A stretch of 64,000 bases of DNA, taken from assembly GCF_038396765.1 (NCBI RefSeq), contig NZ_CP150096.1, positions 5,563,001-5,627,000 of the forward strand, given 5' to 3'. This stretch comes from Chitinophaga caseinilytica (GTDB taxonomy: Bacteria; Bacteroidota; Bacteroidia; Chitinophagales; Chitinophagaceae). Position numbers and translations under genes: made by a program. The notes beneath the pieces are model-generated. The model made no database searches. It was not told the origin of the DNA and saw only the letters and a list, made by a program, of their open reading frames with translations. Below are positions 33,235-41,171 of the stretch, piece after piece (the stretch's first letter is position 1; each line of letters opens with the position of its first letter).

Positions 33235-33696
33235 TCAGGGACAGTTTTCTTTCCGGCGGGTATCTACCAGGTAAAGGACTTTCCATCCATCGGCGGATTT
33301 ATACAGCTGGAAGCTGTTCACCCCGCAATGACTGAACTTTTCGCCCAGGTAAAACTTGTAGGGCGTCCAGACGCTGGCCATCGGCCCATCCACCAATACC
33401 TGCCCAAACTCGATCCGCTCATCCCACACGTCCGTGTGAGGCTTGCCTACAGCTGTTATGAAGTCCTGCGCGGGCATTGTATGCACCTTTATCTCCCCCG
33501 TTTTGGACGTCGCAACAGACTGCAAGACGGCAGTTTGATGAAACACAGCCTTTACCAACGCGCTGTCGCCCCGCTTCATCCCTTCAAACAGTTGCCTGAC
33601 AACGCTTTTTACGGCTTCAGCGTCTGAATCCTGCGCCGAGCCTCGATAAGAACACATTAACAAAATTACCAAGGGGATAATTCGCCGAAACGGCAT
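33235..33696 (-). CDS. exported NTF2/SnoaL-like protein
   Basis: 153 residues from the ATG at 33696 (MPFRRIIPLVILLMCSYRGSAQ), which opens a signal peptide; an ATG at 33723 adds nine. The mature part has the helix-then-curved-sheet pattern of NTF2-like proteins: AEAVKSVVRQLFEGMKRGDSALVKAVFHQTAVLQSV, then VWTPYKFYLGEKFSHCGVNSFQLYKSADGWKVLYLVDTRRK. Such proteins bind small hydrophobic ligands or act as simple enzymes; the role here is unknown. It is convergent with the membrane protein gene, with no gap between them. Confidence 0.8.
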   Translation of the reverse strand: MPFRRIIPLVILLMCSYRGSAQDSDAEAVKSVVRQLFEGMKRGDSALVKAVFHQTAVLQSVATSKTGEIKVHTMPAQDFITAVGKPHTDVWDERIEFGQVLVDGPMASVWTPYKFYLGEKFSHCGVNSFQLYKSADGWKVLYLVDTRRKENCP

Positions 33697-33797
33697 GGGG
33701 TTGTTTTTTGATAGTTGACACATGTATTTTGAGGTTTTGAAAACGGCTGTAACGAAAAAATTGTAAAAAAGTTGTTAAAAGATACAACTAAGTGGTA

Positions 33798-33828
33798 TTT
33801 GCGGCAGAAAGAACGGTCCCTATTTTTG
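33798..33828 (+). promoter_or_regulatory. orphan promoter of a candidate sRNA
   Basis: TTTG (33798-33801), exactly 19 nt, TATTTTTG (33821-33828): full consensus on the plus strand where no coding gene follows. Confidence 0.7.
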
Positions 33829-33834
33829 ATAATA

Positions 33835-34006
33835 ATAAATCCATCGTAACCTATTGCCTCTATACTGAAATGTTCCAATTCCCACATACCTTGAAATGTC
33901 CCTTTTACCTTATGCCATGAATATTCCATTTCATCCCTAACGCTATGAATGTTGGATCAATCTATCCTATGAAATTATAGGCTCTCCTGCTGGAGAGCCT
34001 ATTTTT
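33835..34006 (+). ncRNA. candidate small non-coding RNA, about 170 nt
   Basis: The region lies between a consensus promoter (33798-33828) and a perfect terminator (33977-34006) and holds no ORF longer than 16 codons (short frames begin at about 33868, 33916 and 33944). It is AT-rich unlike the flanking genes. ATCCA near the 5' end can pair with TGGAT before the terminator, so the ends may fold together. No known RNA family is recognised; 6S-like RNA or a trans-acting regulator are possibilities. Boundaries are predicted from the promoter and the T tract. Confidence 0.55.
33977..34006 (+). terminator. terminator of the candidate sRNA
   Basis: ATAGGCTCTCC (33977-33987), loop TGCT, GGAGAGCCTAT (33992-34002), then T4. 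It is a perfect stem with no plus-strand gene in the 740 bp upstream. Confidence 0.88.
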
Positions 34007-34133
34007 ATGGTGTTATCCGTTTTAACGAAAGGCGGAAAGAGCGGCTATCGGTCACTTAAATTACGAACCGGATATGGCTTGGCCGGGCCCAAAATGGACG
34101 AGCGGTCGAATTCCGGGGAGGGTATAAAAAACG

Positions 34134-34160
34134 AAACCCCTCGGAGAACCGAGGGGTTTT
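34134..34160 (-). terminator. terminator of the decarboxylase gene
   Basis: AAACCCCTCGG/CCGAGGGGTTT with loop AGAA. On the minus strand the stem is followed by a T-rich run (TTTCGTTTTTT); on the plus strand T5 also follows, so it may work both ways. Confidence 0.85.
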
Positions 34161-34184
34161 TAAGTGGATTACTAACCCATATTT

Positions 34185-35585
34185 TTAATAACCCAAAATT
34201 TTCAGCATGCTTTGAGCGGTTTGCTCTTTCGCGTATAGCCAATCTTTTAATTGTCCGTTTTTGTCGTGCCCAACGATCACGTGCTTGGGCGACGGGATGA
34301 GGCAGTGTTTGATGCCGCCGTACCCGCTCAGCTGGTCCTGGTACGCCCCGGTATGGAAGAAACCGATGTATAGTGGTTCCTGTTCGCCGGTCAGCTTCGG
34401 GAGGAACACGGCGTTGATGTGCTCTTCCGAGGTGTAGAAATCGTACCCATCGCAGGTGAGCCCACCGAGATGCACTTCCTGGTACTCCTGGTCCCATTTG
34501 TTAATGGGCAGCATGAGGAACTTCTCCCCGATGCCCCAGGTGTCTGGCAGGGTCGTAATGAAAGAGCTGTCGATCATGTACCAGGCTTCACGGTCGTTCT
34601 GCATTTTTTCGCCGAGCACGGAGTAGATCACTGCCCCGCTTTCGCCTACCGTGAAGGAACCGAATTCTGTATAGATGTCCGGCACCGGTACTTTGTTCTT
34701 TTTGCAAACGCTCTTGATGTTGGCTACGATCTCGTTTACGATGTAAGCGTAATCATAGTCGAACCCGAGGGAGTGCTTGATCGGGAAGCCGCCGCCGAGG
34801 TTGATGCTTTCCAGTTCTGGGCAGATCTTCTTCAGCTGGCAATAGAGGTTCAACACTTTGTTGAACTGGCTCCAATAAAATATATCGTCTTTGATGCCCT
34901 TGTTCATAAAGAAGTGGAGCATCTTCAGTTCGAACTTCGGATTTCCTTTCAGCTTGTCCACGTAATATTCGAGGATGTCGCTTTTGGCGATGCCGAGGCG
35001 GGAGGTGTAAAAATCAAAGGTGGGCTCTTCCTCGGCGGCGATACGGATACCCAGTTTAACGGGATCTTTGGTCCGCACGAATTTGGAATAATCCTCCAGT
35101 TCCTCCTTGTTGTCGAGCACCGGGATCACGTTTTTGAAACCGGAGTTGATCAGCTTGGCGATGGCCCGGGTATAGGTCTTTGTTTTATACCCGTTGCAGA
35201 TCACGAAGGTTTCCTTGTTGATCTTCTTACGTTCATAGAGCTTGTTAATAATGTCTATGTCGTAAGCGAACGACGTTTCGATGTGGACGTTCTGCCGGAG
35301 CACCTCGTCCATGATGAACGAAAAGTGAGAACTTTTGGTACAGTAGCAATAGTAATAATTGCCATCATACTTGTTCTTCTTGATCGCATCCTGGAACATC
35401 TTTTTCGCCCTGCTTACCTGCATCCCGATCTTGGGAAGATAGGTCAGTTTGAAGGGGGTGCCGTATTTGTCGATCAGCGCCCGCATGTCCAGCCCGTTGA
35501 AAAACAGGTTATTCTCCTTCACATCGAATCCTTCCTGCGGGAACTCGAAGGTCTGGTTAACCAGGTCCGTGTAGGTGTTGTTCAT
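34185..35585 (-). CDS. speA: PLP-dependent decarboxylase, probable arginine decarboxylase
   Basis: 466 residues of the fold-type III (alanine-racemase-like) decarboxylases. The PLP lysine is probably Lys84 in YCYCTKSSHFSF; the PLP-phosphate glycine loop is INLGGGFPI; and GLTCDGYDFY is the C-terminal substrate and dimer motif, with Cys and Asp. TEFGSFTVGESG holds further site residues. Bacteroidota have a short family at this length that is annotated as arginine decarboxylase in polyamine synthesis; carboxynorspermidine or diaminopimelate specificity cannot be excluded. No other polyamine gene is adjacent. Its own promoter lies about 125 nt upstream. Confidence 0.85.
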   Translation of the reverse strand: MNNTYTDLVNQTFEFPQEGFDVKENNLFFNGLDMRALIDKYGTPFKLTYLPKIGMQVSRAKKMFQDAIKKNKYDGNYYYCYCTKSSHFSFIMDEVLRQNVHIETSFAYDIDIINKLYERKKINKETFVICNGYKTKTYTRAIAKLINSGFKNVIPVLDNKEELEDYSKFVRTKDPVKLGIRIAAEEEPTFDFYTSRLGIAKSDILEYYVDKLKGNPKFELKMLHFFMNKGIKDDIFYWSQFNKVLNLYCQLKKICPELESINLGGGFPIKHSLGFDYDYAYIVNEIVANIKSVCKKNKVPVPDIYTEFGSFTVGESGAVIYSVLGEKMQNDREAWYMIDSSFITTLPDTWGIGEKFLMLPINKWDQEYQEVHLGGLTCDGYDFYTSEEHINAVFLPKLTGEQEPLYIGFFHTGAYQDQLSGYGGIKHCLIPSPKHVIVGHDKNGQLKDWLYAKEQTAQSMLKILGY

Positions 35586-35712
35586 TTAATTCTGTGAATG
35601 AATTTCTAAGGTCAAAAAATTAATACACAATAAATGAGCTGGAAACTTCTGGTTTTAAGTTGAAACAAGTCACAACACACCTACGTAAGTCGTTCCCCAG
35701 CAAAATCGGATG

Positions 35713-35720
35713 CAAATCTA
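35713..35720 (-). promoter_or_regulatory. -7 box of the decarboxylase gene
   Basis: On the minus strand TAGATTTG matches TAnnTTTG; a TTTG lies 22 nt further up, a little far. It predicts a leader of about 120 nt. The rest of the 316-bp gap 35586-35901 is AT-rich without a visible gene. Confidence 0.5.
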
Positions 35721-35901
35721 CTATTTTGTTCCAATGGATTCCCAAAAAATTTCGATCTTTTTTACGAATGGGGAATAACATTGTTATTACACTGTATCAC
35801 AACCACTTACACTATATTACATAAAGCGTTTAATTAGCTGAAAGGAGCTTTTCCGGCGCAGGAGGCCCCGGGTTGACATTCCTTTTACAATCCCTTCATA
35901 A

Positions 35902-36540
35902 TCATTTCAGTAACTCCAAACCCCTTTTCCCTTCACAGAATAACAGATCGAGGATGCTAAGGTTCGGCAAAAAGCCGGTCCTTTCCCCAAAAACCTGCGT
36001 GTATTCGACGGGGTTTTCCGGGACCTGGCCGGGTACCATTTTGTCGCGCAGGTCGAGGATGGTGGTATCATTATTATAGTCCTTCTCGAAAGTGTCCGTC
36101 ATTTCCACGTGGGGCGCAAACCCGAGGGCGCGGTTGGCGAACTCGAAGCAGGCCATGTTCCAGTCGAGCAGATATTCAAATTCCTTCTCATATAACATTT
36201 CCAGTTCCGGCTCGAAATATTCGAACCAGGGGGAACGGCGGTAAGCGGAGGTGAGGGTTTTCCAGTGGAGTTGCTGCCAGGGTTCGAGGTTGGAAATGCG
36301 AACGTCTTTCATGACAGTCCGCTGGTTTTTTCCTTTCACGAGCGGAACGCTCAAAAGTATCATTCCGTTGGGCCCGGCGATGTAGCAACGATTGCGAAAA
36401 CTGACCTTCTGGTAGTGCTCCATGCGCTCAAAGCGCACTTTTTCGCCTTCAATTAAAGTTTTATAGAAGCTGATAGGCGGAAAATATTGACTTTCAATGA
36501 GTAATATTTCGTTTTTCTGCTGTTCTGCCATACTGTCCAT
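35902..36540 (-). CDS. WbqC-like family protein
   Basis: 212 residues from the ATG at 36540 (MDSMAEQQKNEILLIESQYFPP); a longer frame to 36672 has an implausible Leu/Lys-rich extension. WbqC signature: ESQYFPPISFYKTLIEG, FRNRCYIAGPNGMILLSVPLVKG, then LEPWQQLHWKTLTSAYRRSPWFEYFEPELEMLYEK. The family occurs in O-antigen and other glycan clusters and singly in Bacteroidota; its biochemical role is not settled. No glycan genes surround it here. The 320-bp gap up to 36860 is AT-rich and holds the promoters of this gene and of the divergent LEA-like gene. Confidence 0.9.
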   Translation of the reverse strand: MDSMAEQQKNEILLIESQYFPPISFYKTLIEGEKVRFERMEHYQKVSFRNRCYIAGPNGMILLSVPLVKGKNQRTVMKDVRISNLEPWQQLHWKTLTSAYRRSPWFEYFEPELEMLYEKEFEYLLDWNMACFEFANRALGFAPHVEMTDTFEKDYNNDTTILDLRDKMVPGQVPENPVEYTQVFGERTGFLPNLSILDLLFCEGKRGLELLK

Positions 36541-36830
36541 TTTAGTTTTCCGGTGATGTAAATCAACGTGAAATGGGTGATTACAATTAAATAAAAAGCT
36601 TTTGTTAATGCACTTCAACTTCTTGATTAACAGCCCATAGAATTTTAATAAATATGCTATTAATATTAGCAATCGCCCATTTCACGTAAAATGTTAAAAG
36701 TCAACAAAAATACTAAAGATATTAGTCTAAAAAATCGTTGATTTTTGAGCGTTTTTATTTAAAGTAAAATTTCAAGTAGACGGGTCGCTCCCAGCCCGGT
36801 TTTTAACTTAATTTTTGGAGGGATTTGTCG

Positions 36831-36838
36831 TAGGTTTG
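36831..36838 (+). promoter_or_regulatory. -7 box of the LEA14-like lipoprotein gene
   Basis: TAGGTTTG matches TAnnTTTG and lies 22 nt before the ATG; a -33 TTG at the normal distance is not seen. Confidence 0.55.
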
Positions 36839-36860
36839 GTGGAAATTTTCAAACGCCGTC

Positions 36861-37316
36861 ATGAAGCAGGTAACCTGGTATTTTATGATCCTTCTCGTTT
36901 GGGGTGGGGTCAGCGCATGTGGAAAAATGAAGGACCTGGAGTTTATCCGGGTCGCGAGTTTCGATATGGAAAATCTGAGCTTTTCAAAAAGCACGGTCAA
37001 AATCGAACTGGCCTATTACAACCCGAACAATTTTTCGCTCCGGTTGAAAGATGCCGAATTCGACGTTTTTCTGGACGACACGAAAGTTGGGCATTCTTTC
37101 CAGGACACCTTAATTGACATCCCGGCGCGCGATACTTTTTATTTTCCGGTGAAGCTCCAGGTCGAAATGGGGAATGTTTTCAAGAACATGCTCGGCGTTT
37201 TGGCGAACAAGGAGGTAACTATTAAAGCCGCCGGAAATTGCAAAGTCGGCAAAAAAGGGGTCTATCTTCCCTTCCCGATCCACTGCGAAACGAAACAGAA
37301 ACTCGACTTTTTCTGA
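36861..37316 (+). CDS. LEA14-like (LEA type 2) lipoprotein
   Basis: 151 residues. The lipoprotein signal peptide ends in the lipobox GVSAC. The mature protein is a fibronectin-like beta-sandwich of the LEA-2/WHy type: ENLSFSKSTVKIELAYYNPNNFSLRLKDAEFDVFLDDTKVGHS, with the NPN motif typical of the family. LEA-2 proteins are linked to desiccation tolerance in plants; the bacterial lipoproteins are of unknown function. The stop codon overlaps the ATG of a 28-codon ORF (TGATG). Confidence 0.9.
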   Translation: MKQVTWYFMILLVWGGVSACGKMKDLEFIRVASFDMENLSFSKSTVKIELAYYNPNNFSLRLKDAEFDVFLDDTKVGHSFQDTLIDIPARDTFYFPVKLQVEMGNVFKNMLGVLANKEVTIKAAGNCKVGKKGVYLPFPIHCETKQKLDFF

Positions 37317-37402
37317 TGGAACAACTGACTTTTTGGGATCAACTGATGTCGTTTTTTACGTCGGCCATTCAATTTATCGCGACGTGGTTTTTCGGATTTT
37401 GA
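37316..37402 (+). CDS. 28-residue hydrophobic peptide coupled to the LEA14-like gene
   Basis: ATG at 37316-37318 overlaps the previous TGA by one base; it ends TGA at 37400-37402. The peptide (starts MEQLTFWDQLMSFF, ends ATWFFGF) has six Phe and two Trp, two acidic residues near the N terminus and no basic residue: an amphipathic or membrane-spanning helix. It ends 83 nt before a perfect terminator, inside the same transcript as the lipoprotein. No family recognised; it is too short for standard gene finders. It could be a membrane microprotein acting with the lipoprotein, or a chance frame. Confidence 0.5.
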   Translation: MEQLTFWDQLMSFFTSAIQFIATWFFGF

Positions 37403-37485
37403 TGCGTTTTTTCAAATTCCGGCATCCTGAACCCAGCGCATTTTACACCTGATTTTATATTTCGACGATTCGAATTACAATAATT

Positions 37486-37514
37486 AAAGCCATCCTTTCC
37501 GGATGGCTTTTTTG
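37486..37514 (+). terminator. terminator of the LEA14-like transcript
   Basis: AAAGCCATCC (37486-37495), 5-nt loop, GGATGGCTTT (37501-37510), continuing T6. Confidence 0.9.
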
Positions 37515-38200
37515 TTTTCGCGCGTGATTTTATGACATCGCTGATGCTTTTTGGGGAACCCTGGCTGCCGGATTTTGTGGTTGATTTTGCCGGTTAAGGC
37601 GCCAGGAAAATCGGACTATCCCACCCTAAAACACCACAATTTTGCACCTAAAAATGGGGGCACCCAATGCCCAAAACGAGTTTTACAACGCCCTTTTTCT
37701 TCTCAGATTTACCCGGTTTTCCGTTTTTCGACGTCGCTTAGACAGTCGAAATCACCTCGAAAATCCTGTCTTTTTTGTTGGGATTTCGGATCGATCGGCT
37801 GTCTAAAACTCATCTGCCCAACTTCAAAACTTGTCGGAGATCGTTGATTTGAGGTGCTGTTTTGAGGAAGGGAAAATTGTACTTTTTGAGGATCGGGGTA
37901 TTTTGAAGGCTGCTCTTCCCCTATCGATCGGGTTCACTTTTTTTGCACAGGAATTGAGGTGCAGGGGGATTTGTGCCAAACAAATTGCTACTGATTTTCC
38001 ACATTTCTCACATGGATTTGAAGGAAAATCAAATGGTTTCTAACGGTAATTCCTCCAGAAAACTCTCCTCGATATACTGGATCGAGGGCAATTGTTCTCT
38101 TAATTTGTTCGGAAAATCAGTTGTTAATTGGTACGCTGCAACCCCAATCGGCCTGTTCATTTCAAGCTGATAAACGTGGGTTAACGCAAGTTTTGGGCAC
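37515..38200. other. non-coding stretch of 686 bp
   Basis: No open frame with gene-like composition is seen on either strand; a 21-codon frame starts at 37532. It holds a broken inverted repeat, TTAGACAG then TCGAAATC at 37738-37753 against GATTTCG (37782-37788) and CTGTCTAA (37799-37806). The DNA is more AT-rich than the flanking genes and may be a decayed gene or hold an unrecognised RNA. Confidence 0.5.
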
Positions 38201-38229
38201 AAAAAAACCGCCCCGGCAAGCCGGAGCGG
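38201..38229 (-). terminator. terminator of the HMA-domain gene
   Basis: On the minus strand CCGCTCCGGC pairs with GCCGGGGCGG (one T-G), followed by T7. Confidence 0.85.
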
Positions 38230-38252
38230 TCGAATTCGATATAATAATATAA

Positions 38253-38627
38253 CTAGTGTTTCTTCTGAACAGGGCCTCCACCGTCTTCCGGTTTCTTGCA
38301 GCACTTGGGCAGGTCGTTATAAGAATCCGCATTGGCGGTTACATCGTCTGCATCGTACCCAACGTTCGCAATGGCGGTTTTGATGTTCTCGATATTGGTG
38401 CGGTCGGTAAAATACTTCACCGTCGCTTCCTTCTTCTTCACGTCCACCACCATGGATTTTACCCCCTCTTCTTTCAGGAAATACCGCTGGATCGCGTCTT
38501 TGCACATATTGCACTGAACGGAAGGCACCTTGATCTTCGCCGTTACAAGCGTTCCTTTCTTCGCCTGGGCCATCGCAGAACCTGTAACAGCCAGCAGCAG
38601 CACCAGCATCATTTTAATGATACGCAT
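38253..38627 (-). CDS. exported heavy-metal-associated (HMA) domain protein
   Basis: 124 residues with a signal peptide (MRIIKMMLVLLLAVTGSAMAQ). A single HMA domain follows: KIKVPSVQCNMCKDAIQRYFLKEEGVKSMVVDVKKKEATVKYFTDRTNIENIKTAIANVGYDAD. The metal-binding CNMC is intact. A C-terminal CCKK motif and a His at the end may add ligands. It is a periplasmic metal chaperone or scavenger, probably for copper or a similar soft metal. It has its own terminator; pyrE follows upstream on the same strand, 54 nt away. Confidence 0.9.
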   Translation of the reverse strand: MRIIKMMLVLLLAVTGSAMAQAKKGTLVTAKIKVPSVQCNMCKDAIQRYFLKEEGVKSMVVDVKKKEATVKYFTDRTNIENIKTAIANVGYDADDVTANADSYNDLPKCCKKPEDGGGPVQKKH

Positions 38628-38681
38628 AGGATGAATAGTTTTTAATCTCTCACAATATACGATTTCATCACAATATATCGG

Positions 38682-39317
38682 CTATTTCCCCCACACATCG
38701 GGAGCCGTACGCCAGGCTTGCAATGTAGCCTGTTCGTCGGGCCCCACCTGGCCTTTTTCCACCGCCAGTTCGATCAGGGCGGCGTAGTTGCTCAGGGAAC
38801 GGAAGGGAACACTTGCCGATTCGAAAGCCTTCACGGCGATATCGAACCCGTAATTGAAGATAGACACCATCCCGATCACTTCGCCTCCCGCTGCGCGGAT
38901 CGCCTGCACAGCTTCCAGGCTGCTCTTGCCGGTGGAAATCAGGTCTTCCACCACCACAACCGGCTGGCCCGGCTGCAACACCCCTTCGATCTGATTGCCC
39001 ATCCCATGCTCCTTCGGCTTGGAACGCACATAGATGAACGGCAGCTTCAGCTGATCGGCCACCATGGCGCCATGCGGGATGCCCGCCGTTGCCACGCCCG
39101 CAATCACCGCGGCTTCCGGCCATGTCTCGAACACCACGTTGCAAAGCTCGGACTTAATGTAATCCCGGACATACGGATAAGACAATACTTTGCGGTTGTC
39201 GCAATAAATCGGGGATTTCCAGCCCGAAGCCCAGGTGAAAGGCTGGGCAGGACTCAGTTTTACGGCTTGTATCTGTAACAGTTTCTCTGCTACCTGTTTT
39301 TCGCTGATATTGTTCAT
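38682..39317 (-). CDS. pyrE: orotate phosphoribosyltransferase
   Basis: 211 residues from the ATG at 39317 (MNNISEKQVAEKLLQI); the frame extends further up without a conserved start. Substrate-binding WASGWKSPIYCDNRKVLSYP, the flexible loop around RSKPKEHGMGNQIEG, and the PRPP motif VVVVEDLISTGKSS are all present. It makes orotidine 5'-monophosphate from orotate and PRPP in pyrimidine synthesis. Divergent from the Nudix gene, with 47 bp between start codons. Confidence 0.97.
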   Translation of the reverse strand: MNNISEKQVAEKLLQIQAVKLSPAQPFTWASGWKSPIYCDNRKVLSYPYVRDYIKSELCNVVFETWPEAAVIAGVATAGIPHGAMVADQLKLPFIYVRSKPKEHGMGNQIEGVLQPGQPVVVVEDLISTGKSSLEAVQAIRAAGGEVIGMVSIFNYGFDIAVKAFESASVPFRSLSNYAALIELAVEKGQVGPDEQATLQAWRTAPDVWGK

Positions 39318-39364
39318 AACGGCGCAAAAGTACGATGAATAATGCAAAGGATTATTTTTGCGGC

Positions 39365-40000
39365 ATGGAAACACCGATACACATATATATTAATGAGCGC
39401 CCGCTCCTGATCGCCGGCCTCCATACACCGCTCCCCGCCGAATTCACAGGCGCCACCACCCTTTTCAATCCGCCCGCGGCCGAGGTGGCCCAAACCATCG
39501 CCCTGCTGGAAAAGAACCAGCTCCCGGCCGTCGTGTTCCGCACCGGCGAAGCCGATGCCCTCCTCGAACAAGTCAAAAGCCATTTTACGGTACTCGTGGC
39601 AGCGGGTGGCCTGGTCACCAACGAAGCGGGAGACATCCTCCTCATGTTCCGCCGCGGCAAGTGGGACCTTCCCAAAGGTAAACAGGACGACGGCGAAACC
39701 CTCGAAGCCTGCGCCCTTCGCGAAGTCCAGGAAGAAACCGGGCTTTCGAACGTGACCCTCGGCCGCCTCATCACCGAAACTTACCACTATTATTCCCTCA
39801 AAGGAAAAAACATACTCAAGCACAGCTACTGGTACCGCATGCACTTCTTCGGCACGGAGCTCACCGTTCCCCAGATCGAGGAAGACATCATGGACATCCA
39901 GTGGATCAAGCCCGAGCACATCGCCCGGTACATGCCCTACTCTTACCAAAACATCGTAGACGTGCTCACCAAAGCCGGCTACACCGCCCAACCCTCATGA
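39365..40000 (+). CDS. Nudix hydrolase with N-terminal extension
   Basis: 211 residues from the ATG at 39365; an ATG at 39335 overlaps the promoter region. The Nudix box GX5EX7REUXEEXGU is exact at residues 105-127 (G105, E111, R119, E120, E123, E124, G126). About 75 residues precede the domain, an extension of unknown role seen in Bacteroidota homologues. It hydrolyses a nucleoside diphosphate linked to another moiety; the substrate is unknown. A -7 box TATTTTTG (39353-39360) ends only 4 nt before the ATG. The TGA overlaps the ATG of the methyltransferase (ATGA). Confidence 0.93.
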   Translation: METPIHIYINERPLLIAGLHTPLPAEFTGATTLFNPPAAEVAQTIALLEKNQLPAVVFRTGEADALLEQVKSHFTVLVAAGGLVTNEAGDILLMFRRGKWDLPKGKQDDGETLEACALREVQEETGLSNVTLGRLITETYHYYSLKGKNILKHSYWYRMHFFGTELTVPQIEEDIMDIQWIKPEHIARYMPYSYQNIVDVLTKAGYTAQPS

Positions 40001-40716
40001 ACGCCCAATCCCACTACGAAAACCACCTCGCCGCATTCTACGCCTGGATGTCGGGGAATTTCGAAACGAAGCAACAGGAGCAGCAGGACTGGTTTTCCGG
40101 CCACGGCGTGCTCCCGCGCGGCAACAAGGTAGCCATCGACCTGGGGGCCGGCCACGGCCTGCAGTCGGTTTCCCTGGCCAGGCTGGGGTTCTCGGTGTTT
40201 GCCGTCGATTTTAACCAGCACCTGCTGTCTGAACTGAACGCCCGGGCCAAAGGGCTCCCCATCCGCACCGTGCTGGCCGACCTGAAAAATGTGCCGCAAT
40301 ACGCCACGGAGGCCGAGCTCATCACCTGTATGGGTGATACGCTCACGCACCTGGACAGTATCGAAACCGTCCGGAATCTTATCCAGCAATGGTCTGCACT
40401 GTTGCCGGCCGGCGGGCGCATCGCCCTGTCGTTCCGCGACCTCACGGAAGAGCTCTTCGGCGAACAGCGGTTCATTCCCATTAAGGCAGACGATCAGCGG
40501 ATCCATACCTGCTTCCTGGAATACGGACCGGGATTTGTGCGGGTGTACGACCAATTGCTGGAAAAACAGAACGGGGAATGGGTACAGAAAGTGAGCAGTT
40601 ACCGGAAACTGCGAATGGGAGCGGATTTGGTGAAGGAAATGCTCGCGGATGCGGGATTCCGCGTCGTGCAGCACGACGTCATCGCCAGGATGCAGTACCT
40701 GCTGGCGGAAAAATAA
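39997..40716 (+). CDS. class I SAM-dependent methyltransferase
   Basis: 239 residues from the ATG at 39997, which lies in an ATGA overlap with the Nudix stop; the longer frame from 39901 lies inside the Nudix gene. Motif I is VAIDLGAGHGLQSVSLARLGF, motif II VFAVDFNQHLL, and ITCMGDTLTHLDSIETVRNL follows as motif IV with the post-motif helix. The substrate is unknown. Coupling to a Nudix hydrolase is suggestive of nucleotide or metabolite repair, but this is inference. Confidence 0.92.
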   Translation: MNAQSHYENHLAAFYAWMSGNFETKQQEQQDWFSGHGVLPRGNKVAIDLGAGHGLQSVSLARLGFSVFAVDFNQHLLSELNARAKGLPIRTVLADLKNVPQYATEAELITCMGDTLTHLDSIETVRNLIQQWSALLPAGGRIALSFRDLTEELFGEQRFIPIKADDQRIHTCFLEYGPGFVRVYDQLLEKQNGEWVQKVSSYRKLRMGADLVKEMLADAGFRVVQHDVIARMQYLLAEK

Positions 40717-40717
40717 T

Positions 40718-41158
40718 TTACCCTTCTTTTCTTTTGGCCAGCACGGCTACGGTCAGCCGGCTTACGCAGACCAGCTTGTGATGGTCGTCGGTAATGCGTA
40801 TGTCCCACACATGCGTGGCGGAGCCGATATGCAGCGGCGTGGCGATGGCATGCACATATCCTTCGCGGACACCGCGGACGTGGTTGGCATTGATCTCCAG
40901 GCCTACGCAAATCTGTTTTTCGGGATCGATGATCAGCGCGGAAGCCACGCTGCCCACCGTTTCCGCGAGCGCGGCCGATGCCCCGCCGTGCAGCAGCCCG
41001 TAAGGTTGCACCGTGCGATGGTCTACCGGCATCATAGCACGCAGGTAATTCGAGCCGATCTCGGTAAACTCCATCCCTACCCAGGCGCCCATGGTATTGC
41101 GACCGTTCTCGTTCAGTTGGTCCAGGGAAATGTCCAGCGAAAACCAGATGGGTTTCAT
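40718..41158 (-). CDS. hotdog-fold thioesterase (PaaI-like)
   Basis: 146 residues from the ATG at 41158. The hotdog helix motif QPYGLLHGGASAALAETVGSVAS is present, with HV.NVRG-like EINANHVRGVREGYVHAIATPLHIGSATHVWDIRI. Such enzymes cleave acyl-CoA thioesters. It lies 13 nt downstream of coaD, so it is probably the last gene of the DUF3822-rsmD-coaD operon. It is convergent with the methyltransferase gene with a one-base gap. Confidence 0.93.
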   Translation of the reverse strand: MKPIWFSLDISLDQLNENGRNTMGAWVGMEFTEIGSNYLRAMMPVDHRTVQPYGLLHGGASAALAETVGSVASALIIDPEKQICVGLEINANHVRGVREGYVHAIATPLHIGSATHVWDIRITDDHHKLVCVSRLTVAVLAKRKEG

Positions 41159-41171
41159 AGCCAAAGTTTTA

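Noticed and set aside
33666..33929. 87-codon minus-strand frame upstream of the NTF2-like gene
   Set aside because: It overlaps the signal-peptide start of the real gene in another frame and lies opposite the candidate sRNA; the translation shows no domain.
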